This document shows, piece after piece, positions 6,581-10,829 of a stretch of DNA of 10,829 bases; position 1 is the first letter of the stretch; each line of letters starts with the position of its first letter. Under the pieces are notes generated by a model. The model was not told the origin of the DNA and did no database searches. It was given only the letters and a program-made list of their open reading frames with translations. The DNA comes from Elusimicrobia bacterium CG03_land_8_20_14_0_80_50_18 (GTDB taxonomy: Bacteria > CG03), in assembly GCA_002780705.1 (NCBI GenBank), contig PEUP01000094.1, positions 264 to 11,092 on the forward strand. The letters run 5' to 3'. Made by a program: the position numbers and the translations under genes.

Positions 6581-8694
6581 TCCCGCTCAGATTGAGGCAG
6601 GCCGTCGGGTATTTCAAAAATAAAATTACTTCCTTTGCCTAATTCCGATTCAGCCCATATCCTGCCCGAGTGCGCTTTCACTATTTCTCTTGATATCGTC
6701 AGGCCTATGCCTGTACCGCCGGCCAGCGCCCCGGGGATGCGATGAAATTTTTCAAAAATCTTTTCACAGGCCTCTTTCGGCATTCCCTGCCCCGTGTCAC
6801 GCACCTCCACCCGCACTGAAGATTCCCTTCGGGACACTTCGAGCGTGACCTCACCGCCTTGCGGAGTAAATTTTACGGCATTGGCCAGAAGATTGACTAT
6901 CACCCTCTGTATCAGCTCGCCGTCGGCGTTCAGCCTGGGGCTTTCCGGGGGCAGCTCGCTTTTCAGCTCAACGCCCTTTTGAAGCGCCATACCGGATAAA
7001 CCTTCAATGGCGTTTGAGGCAAGAAAATTGACGGGGACAGACCTGATTAGCGGAGTCATCTTGCCGGCTTCAAGCCGCGCGGCGTCAAGTATATCGTTTA
7101 TCATGGACTGCAGCCGCCGCGTTTCCTTTTCCATGACCGCGAGACAATGTTTCTGTTTCGCGCTCAGGGAATCGGCATTTTGCATTGTCATAATGTCTAT
7201 AAAGCCGCTGATGGAACTGAGGGGGTTTCTCAAATCATGCGCTATGGCCTGCATGAAAAATTCTTTCATGGCGTCCAATTTCTTCTCAATGCTTATATCC
7301 CTGAATACCGTCACCGTGCCGAGCGCAGCGCCGGATTCCGTCAGCACAGGAGCTGTCTGCGCTTTTGCGAAAGTCGCTCCGCCACGATCCGGATCAAAGG
7401 AGAATTCCTTAACGATGTTTTTGCCGCTGTTGGCGGACACTTCCTTAAAAAATTCCTTCAGCCCCGAGCCGCTGTCCTCCACATAATCGGCGATATTATT
7501 TCCTTCCTCTAATCCGGAAAGTCCCAAAATGCGCTCGGCCTGTGAATTGGCAAGCAATATCTTCCCGTCATAGTCCGTCAGAATGAGGCCGTCAAAAATC
7601 GAGAAAATCACCGCCTTTGTTTTGGTTTTTTCCGCTACTATTCTGTCTATCTGCATCTCATTGTATTCTTTGAGCCTGACACTCATTCTGTTGAAAGTGT
7701 CCGCCAGCTCACCGATCTCATCTCCGGAAGAAACCTTTACTCCTTTTGAAAAATCGCCGCCGGCTATGCCCGAGGCCGCCGCCGTCAGCTCTGTGATGGG
7801 TTTTGTCATGGATTTCGCCGCGAAAAATGCCATGAGAAGAGCCGTTATCGCCACCGCCAGAAGAGAAAGCACAGCGTTTCTCTTCATGAGAAATAAAGAA
7901 TAATACGCGTCCTCATAGGGTTCTTCGACAATCACAGCCCATCCCATGGTCATAACCGGCGCGTAAGCGCCTGACATCTTTTTTCCGGCGAGCACAAAAT
8001 CCCTTGCCGCCGTTACGCGGGAACTGATAAAATCCCCAATCAGCGGATGCGCGAGGACGGTCCCGAATGCGTCAGCCCGCGAAGTCAATATGCGGCCCTC
8101 ACTGTCTACGAGCATGAGCTGTCCGCTGCGTCCGACAACAGTGTTTTTTATTTCCGAAAACAACTCATCTAGAGAGGCTGTGATAAAGAGTATCTTTTCC
8201 CCCGCCGGATATGCCGCGTTTATGCGCAGGCCTCCGGCGCTGACATAGGGCTTTCCCGCGGCGGGCTTGCCTTCGCGCGCTGATATAAATTCTTCCTTCC
8301 GGGAATAATCCGAAGGCGGCGTTTCCCGGGTCAGAGCGGGATTATAGAATTTGCTCTCTTCTCTGCCCGCGCAGGATACGAGCGCGGCGCTTGCTATGCT
8401 GCGGGATGAACTTATCAGCGCCCTTAGCGTCTGTGGAAGCTGCTCACCCGAAAGACTGCCGAGAGTGCGCGCGTTGGTTATAAGGAGCAGGCTTTTTGAA
8501 AGGCTGTCAAAATAACTGTCCACCTTGTAAGAAGCGAGTGAGGCGGCGCTGATGTGCTTTTCCATGACCATGCGCTTCAGGGTGACCCTGTTGATGTTGA
8601 TGAGCCTGAGCCCCGTCAGAAACAGCGGCACGAGAGATATAACGGCCAGAGCCGAGAGAAATTTGGCGAAAATTCCGAAACTTATTTTTTTCAT
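6574..8694 (-). CDS. Membrane sensor histidine kinase (extracytoplasmic sensor-HAMP-PAS-HisKA-HATPase)
   Basis: A transmembrane sensor that autophosphorylates on histidine and passes phosphate to a response regulator. ATG 8694 gives 706 residues; it overlaps the mnmG stop as ATGA and has GGGGAG 8 bases upstream. A GTG at 8703 would add three residues but lies inside that site. Order: TM1 (about 7-27), a Cache-like periplasmic sensor (about 30-260), TM2 (274-294), HAMP (about 292-345, with SGDEIGELADTFNRM), PAS (about 358-467, FDGLILTDYDGKILLANSQAERILG), HisKA with phospho-His486 in AIAHDLRNPLSSISG, and HATPase with N-box NLLANAVKF (Asn605), G1 DTGQGMP, F-box FEKFHRI and G2 GGTGIGLTI. All catalytic motifs look intact. 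The layout resembles WalK/PhoR-type kinases. No response regulator is adjacent. The ligand and partner cannot be read from the sequence. Confidence 0.93.
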   Translation of the reverse strand: MKKISFGIFAKFLSALAVISLVPLFLTGLRLININRVTLKRMVMEKHISAASLASYKVDSYFDSLSKSLLLITNARTLGSLSGEQLPQTLRALISSSRSIASAALVSCAGREESKFYNPALTRETPPSDYSRKEEFISAREGKPAAGKPYVSAGGLRINAAYPAGEKILFITASLDELFSEIKNTVVGRSGQLMLVDSEGRILTSRADAFGTVLAHPLIGDFISSRVTAARDFVLAGKKMSGAYAPVMTMGWAVIVEEPYEDAYYSLFLMKRNAVLSLLAVAITALLMAFFAAKSMTKPITELTAAASGIAGGDFSKGVKVSSGDEIGELADTFNRMSVRLKEYNEMQIDRIVAEKTKTKAVIFSIFDGLILTDYDGKILLANSQAERILGLSGLEEGNNIADYVEDSGSGLKEFFKEVSANSGKNIVKEFSFDPDRGGATFAKAQTAPVLTESGAALGTVTVFRDISIEKKLDAMKEFFMQAIAHDLRNPLSSISGFIDIMTMQNADSLSAKQKHCLAVMEKETRRLQSMINDILDAARLEAGKMTPLIRSVPVNFLASNAIEGLSGMALQKGVELKSELPPESPRLNADGELIQRVIVNLLANAVKFTPQGGEVTLEVSRRESSVRVEVRDTGQGMPKEACEKIFEKFHRIPGALAGGTGIGLTISREIVKAHSGRIWAESELGKGSNFIFEIPDGLPQSEREC

Positions 8695-10553
8695 TCTTTC
8701 CACTCCCCGCTCCGGACGGGCGCCCGGACGGCCTGCCGGGCCAGTTCCACCATCAACACATCCACCGCGGCCGGCGTCACGCCGGATATGACGGATGCCG
8801 AATACAGATCCTCGGGCTGAAAGCGCTGAAGCTTGTGTTTTATTTCCGTCGAGAGGCCGTTTATCCTGTCGTACGGCAGACCCGGGGGTATTTTGATATC
8901 CCTTAGCGAATCGTATTTTTTTATATCCCTTTCCATCCTCGCCACATAGCCCCCGTAACGCAGTTCCACGGCGGCCTCTTCAAGGGCATCATCGGGAATC
9001 TTCCCGAAGGAACAGCGCCTTTTAAGCCAGGCCAGGCTCCGTCCGCGTAAAAGCGCGGATCTGAGAGTTACGGCGCCCTCTTTTTTATTCACTGTGATTT
9101 TCCGGGATGAAAAATATTCCCCCGCCTTCTCAACATCTTTTTTGAATTTTTCCATTTGCGCGATAACGCTCTTATCCACGAGTCCGTATTGCCTTGCCTG
9201 GGGCAGAAGCCTGATTTTCGTGTTTCCCTCCCGCAGGCGCAGCCTGTATTCGGCACGGGCGGTGAACATCCTGTAAGGCTCGTTGGTCCCTTTGGTCACA
9301 AGGTCGTCTATGAGCACGCCTATATAAGCATCCGAACGAGCCAATGTCAGCGGAGGCAGATCTGAAATAAAGCAGGCGGCGTTTATACCGGCTATGAGCC
9401 CGCCGCCGGCCGCTTCCTCGTAACCGGTGGTGCCGTCTATCTGCCCCGCTATAAAAAGCCCCGCGAGTTTTTTGGATTCAAGGCTGTGTTTAAGTTCTCT
9501 GCTGTCTATCACATCATGTTCTATGGCATAGCCCGGCCGCAGGATGCGCGCGTTTTCAAGGCCGGATATTGAATGCAGATATTCTTCCTGCACCTCGTAA
9601 GGCAGAGATGTGGAAAGGCCGTTCGGATAATATTCGTTTGTGTTGACCCCGTCGGGTTCAAGGAACACCTGATGACGGGCCTTGTCCGGAAATTTCCGGT
9701 ATTTATCTTCTATGGACGGGCAATACCTGACGCTGGTGCCGGTGATCAGGCCCGAAAAAAGAGCTGACCGCTTTATGTTTTTGACGATTATCTTCTCCGT
9801 TTTTTTGTTTGTGTAAGTGATATAGCATGGCCTCTGTTTCGGCGTTTTGCCTTTGAAGCGCATGGAAAAAGGCGTTATTTTTCTGTCACCTTTCTGCATG
9901 GCCATTTTTTCAAAATTTATGCTCCTGCCGTCCAGCCTCGGGCAGGTGCCGGTCTTAAAACGCATCATCCTGTGCCCGATGTTTTTCAATGAGGCGGTGA
10001 GCTGCTTTGAAGAGGGTTCGCCGAAGCGCCCGCCCTCAAAACTCACATCGCCGACGAACATCATGCCGTTCGGGAAAGTGCCGGGACAGAGCACCAGGGC
10101 CTGACAGCTCTGGTAAAGACCCCTGAGTGTCCGCACGCCCCGCACCCTTCCCTTGTGAGAATCAATTGCCGTCACCTCATCCTGAAGAAGATAGAGATTA
10201 TCCGTGTTCTCAATCATGTTTTTCATATTCTGACGGTAAATCTGCCTGTCTATCTGGGCGCGGGAGCTCCTGACCGCCTCGCCGCGGGATGAATTGAGAA
10301 TTCTCATCTGTATCCTGCCGGAATCGCTTATCAGAGGCATCAACCCGCCCAGCGCGTCTATCTCACGCACGATGTGCCCCTTGGACACTCCGCCTATGGC
10401 GGGATTGCAGGATGTGTAACCTATGGTGTCCAGATGCATTGTTATCAGAAGGGTCGGCACACCCATTCTCGCCGAGGCGCTGGCCGCCTCGCAGCCGGCA
10501 TGTCCGCCGCCGACCACCACGCATTTTATGTCCGCGAAGGATTTGAGTCTCAT
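8691..10553 (-). CDS. mnmG: tRNA uridine-5-carboxymethylaminomethyl(34) synthesis enzyme MnmG (GidA)
   Basis: FAD-dependent subunit of the MnmE-MnmG complex that installs (carboxymethyl)aminomethyl groups on wobble uridine 34 of several tRNAs. The 620 residues match the family length. Visible features are the dinucleotide-binding GGGHAGCEAA (15-24), NPAIGGVSKGHIVREIDALGG, the RYCPSIEDK cysteine motif, FLEPDG, the second FAD-contact region AGQIDGTTGYEEAAGGGLIAGINAA, GTNEPYRMFTARAEYRLRLRE and the C-terminal tRNA/MnmE-binding part ending SGVTPAAVDVLMVEL. The ATG at 10553 is the earliest possible start because a TAG lies directly upstream in frame. That ATG overlaps the stop of a 24-codon mini-ORF made by duplication of this gene's own 5' end. 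The sequence just upstream reads CCTCCTACATAG, which is not a ribosome binding site. The 3' end overlaps the kinase start. Confidence 0.97.
   Translation of the reverse strand: MRLKSFADIKCVVVGGGHAGCEAASASARMGVPTLLITMHLDTIGYTSCNPAIGGVSKGHIVREIDALGGLMPLISDSGRIQMRILNSSRGEAVRSSRAQIDRQIYRQNMKNMIENTDNLYLLQDEVTAIDSHKGRVRGVRTLRGLYQSCQALVLCPGTFPNGMMFVGDVSFEGGRFGEPSSKQLTASLKNIGHRMMRFKTGTCPRLDGRSINFEKMAMQKGDRKITPFSMRFKGKTPKQRPCYITYTNKKTEKIIVKNIKRSALFSGLITGTSVRYCPSIEDKYRKFPDKARHQVFLEPDGVNTNEYYPNGLSTSLPYEVQEEYLHSISGLENARILRPGYAIEHDVIDSRELKHSLESKKLAGLFIAGQIDGTTGYEEAAGGGLIAGINAACFISDLPPLTLARSDAYIGVLIDDLVTKGTNEPYRMFTARAEYRLRLREGNTKIRLLPQARQYGLVDKSVIAQMEKFKKDVEKAGEYFSSRKITVNKKEGAVTLRSALLRGRSLAWLKRRCSFGKIPDDALEEAAVELRYGGYVARMERDIKKYDSLRDIKIPPGLPYDRINGLSTEIKHKLQRFQPEDLYSASVISGVTPAAVDVLMVELARQAVRAPVRSGEWKE
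8703..8708 (-). promoter_or_regulatory. Ribosome binding site deciding the histidine kinase start
   Basis: GGGGAG on the minus strand, inside the mnmG 3' end, lies 8 bases before ATG 8694. The alternative GTG at 8703 overlaps this site, so the ATG is preferred. Confidence 0.5.
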
Positions 10554-10555
10554 CT
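10517..10555 (-). repeat. 39-bp direct repeat, copy within the intact mnmG 5' end
   Basis: A perfect copy of the 39 bases at 10588-10626. On the minus strand it covers the last two bases before the ATG, mnmG codons 1-12 and the first base of codon 13. The two copies are offset by 71 bases, so they are not in frame with each other. This is the copy that continues into full-length mnmG. Confidence 0.95.
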
Positions 10556-10624
10556 ATGTAGGAGGGACATTCCTGTCCCGATTATATCCACGCATTTTAT
10601 GTCCGCGAAGGATTTGAGTCTCAT
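10550..10624 (-). pseudogene. 24-codon mini-ORF: truncated duplicate of the mnmG start
   Basis: The upstream repeat copy starts at ATG 10624 and encodes the first 12 MnmG residues (MRLKSFADIKCV). It then runs into the insert, adding DIIGTGMSLLHR before TGA. Its ATG overlaps the mutL TGA (ATGA) and its own TGA overlaps the true mnmG ATG in the same way. It has no MnmG function because the FAD motif is lost. If translated it could act as a leader peptide that carries ribosomes from mutL to mnmG. It may equally be a by-product of the duplication. The open frame and overlaps are seen directly; translation is inferred. Confidence 0.6.
10556..10587. mobile_element. 32-bp palindromic insert between the repeats (possible REP/MITE-like fragment)
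   Basis: The sequence between the two 39-bp copies is unrelated to mutL or mnmG coding sequence. It contains a perfect 6-bp inverted repeat GGGACA-TTCC-TGTCCC at 10564-10579 in the plus orientation, preceded by TGTAGGA and followed by an A/T-rich GATTATAT. From memory, short elements of the form GTAGG plus a G/C palindrome are dispersed in many environmental bacterial genomes, and this resembles one. No second copy was noticed in the window. No transposase is present, and a 39-bp flanking duplication is longer than usual target-site duplications, so the mechanism is open. Confidence 0.4.
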
Positions 10625-10626
10625 CT
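10588..10626 (-). repeat. 39-bp direct repeat, upstream copy overlapping the mutL stop
   Basis: Identical over 39 bases to 10517-10555. It contains the last sense codon and TGA stop of mutL (10621-10626) and the start of the mini-ORF. This is presumably the ancestral mutL/mnmG ATGA junction, because mutL reads into it naturally. Confidence 0.95.
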
Positions 10627-10829
10627 GCGCAGGATGGAATCCATTTTTGACACAGGAATGCTGAACATCACCGGCCGCCCGTGAGGACATCTAAGCGGCT
10701 CGGCGCATTTTTTCAATTCCTGTATCAGAGCCTCGGCGTCATGGCGCTGCAAATCATCCCCCGCCCGGAAAGACATGTGGCAGGCTATTATCTTCACGGC
10801 GCGCTCCGCGAGGCTCTCAAAGATATCAT
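10621..10829 (-). CDS. mutL: DNA mismatch repair protein MutL, C-terminal 68 residues (5' part beyond window)
   Basis: C-terminal dimerisation/endonuclease domain of MutL, which links MutS mismatch recognition to strand incision. The frame is open to the window edge. It shows the conserved pair of motifs of nicking-type MutL: ACHMSFRAGD, followed about 26 residues later by CPHGRPVMF, close to the C-terminus ending in ILRR. CPHGRP is shared with B. subtilis MutL and human PMS2 and contributes to the metal site; E. coli MutL, which uses MutH, lacks it. This predicts an endonuclease-type MutL, but the main DQHAxxExxxxE motif lies outside the window. The TGA overlaps the ATG of the following mini-ORF. 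No codon before it is disrupted, so the duplication did not damage mutL. Confidence 0.92.
   Translation of the reverse strand, partial: DIFESLAERAVKIIACHMSFRAGDDLQRHDAEALIQELKKCAEPLRCPHGRPVMFSIPVSKMDSILRR

Noticed and set aside
8691..8703. GTG at 8703 as the histidine kinase start
   Set aside because: It lies inside the GGGGAG ribosome binding site of ATG 8694, and the ATG gives the ATGA overlap with mnmG.
10517..10626. CRISPR array
   Set aside because: There are only two repeat units, one of which is functional mnmG coding sequence, and no further units or cas genes.

Overview
The window is a tightly packed stretch of bacterial chromosome in which every credible gene is read from the minus strand, so biological order runs from base 10829 down to base 1. 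No gene-free gap exceeds about 70 bases. Several neighbours overlap by 1 to 7 bases or abut, which suggests one long transcript or a few nested ones. The organism makes lipid A: LpxI, LpxB and an MsbA-type flippase are encoded together, so it has a Gram-negative type envelope. Using LpxI rather than LpxH, an endonuclease-type MutL tail and an unusual gene order argue against a gammaproteobacterium. An uncultivated phylum such as Omnitrophota or Elusimicrobiota would fit, but that is a guess from general character.

The 5' part (10829 to 8691) holds the last 68 residues of mutL (mismatch repair) and mnmG/gidA (tRNA wobble-uridine modification). Their junction has been rearranged. A 39-bp segment holding the mnmG start is perfectly duplicated, and a 32-bp insert with a GGGACA/TGTCCC palindrome lies between the copies. 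The result is a 24-codon mini-ORF linked to mutL and to mnmG by ATGA stop/start overlaps.

The middle part (8694 to 3720) looks like a signalling and envelope block. It encodes a membrane histidine kinase (sensor region, HAMP, PAS, HisKA, HATPase) with no response regulator beside it, an exported LysM/FecR/Fn3-like protein overlapping it by 7 bases, a LysM + LytM protein resembling NlpD whose catalytic residues are all replaced, and a group-2 sigma-70 factor. The last two reproduce the nlpD-rpoS gene order known from proteobacteria.

The 3' part (3680 to 1) holds apt (adenine salvage) followed by lpxI, lpxB and a truncated msbA-like ABC transporter. Together the lipid genes carry UDP-diacylglucosamine to lipid X, then to lipid A disaccharide, and then across the inner membrane. 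All junctions from apt to msbA abut or overlap.

The core genes are ordinary. The parts most worth a second look are the duplicated mutL/mnmG junction, the inactive NlpD-like protein paired with a sigma factor, and the kinase/FecR pair.
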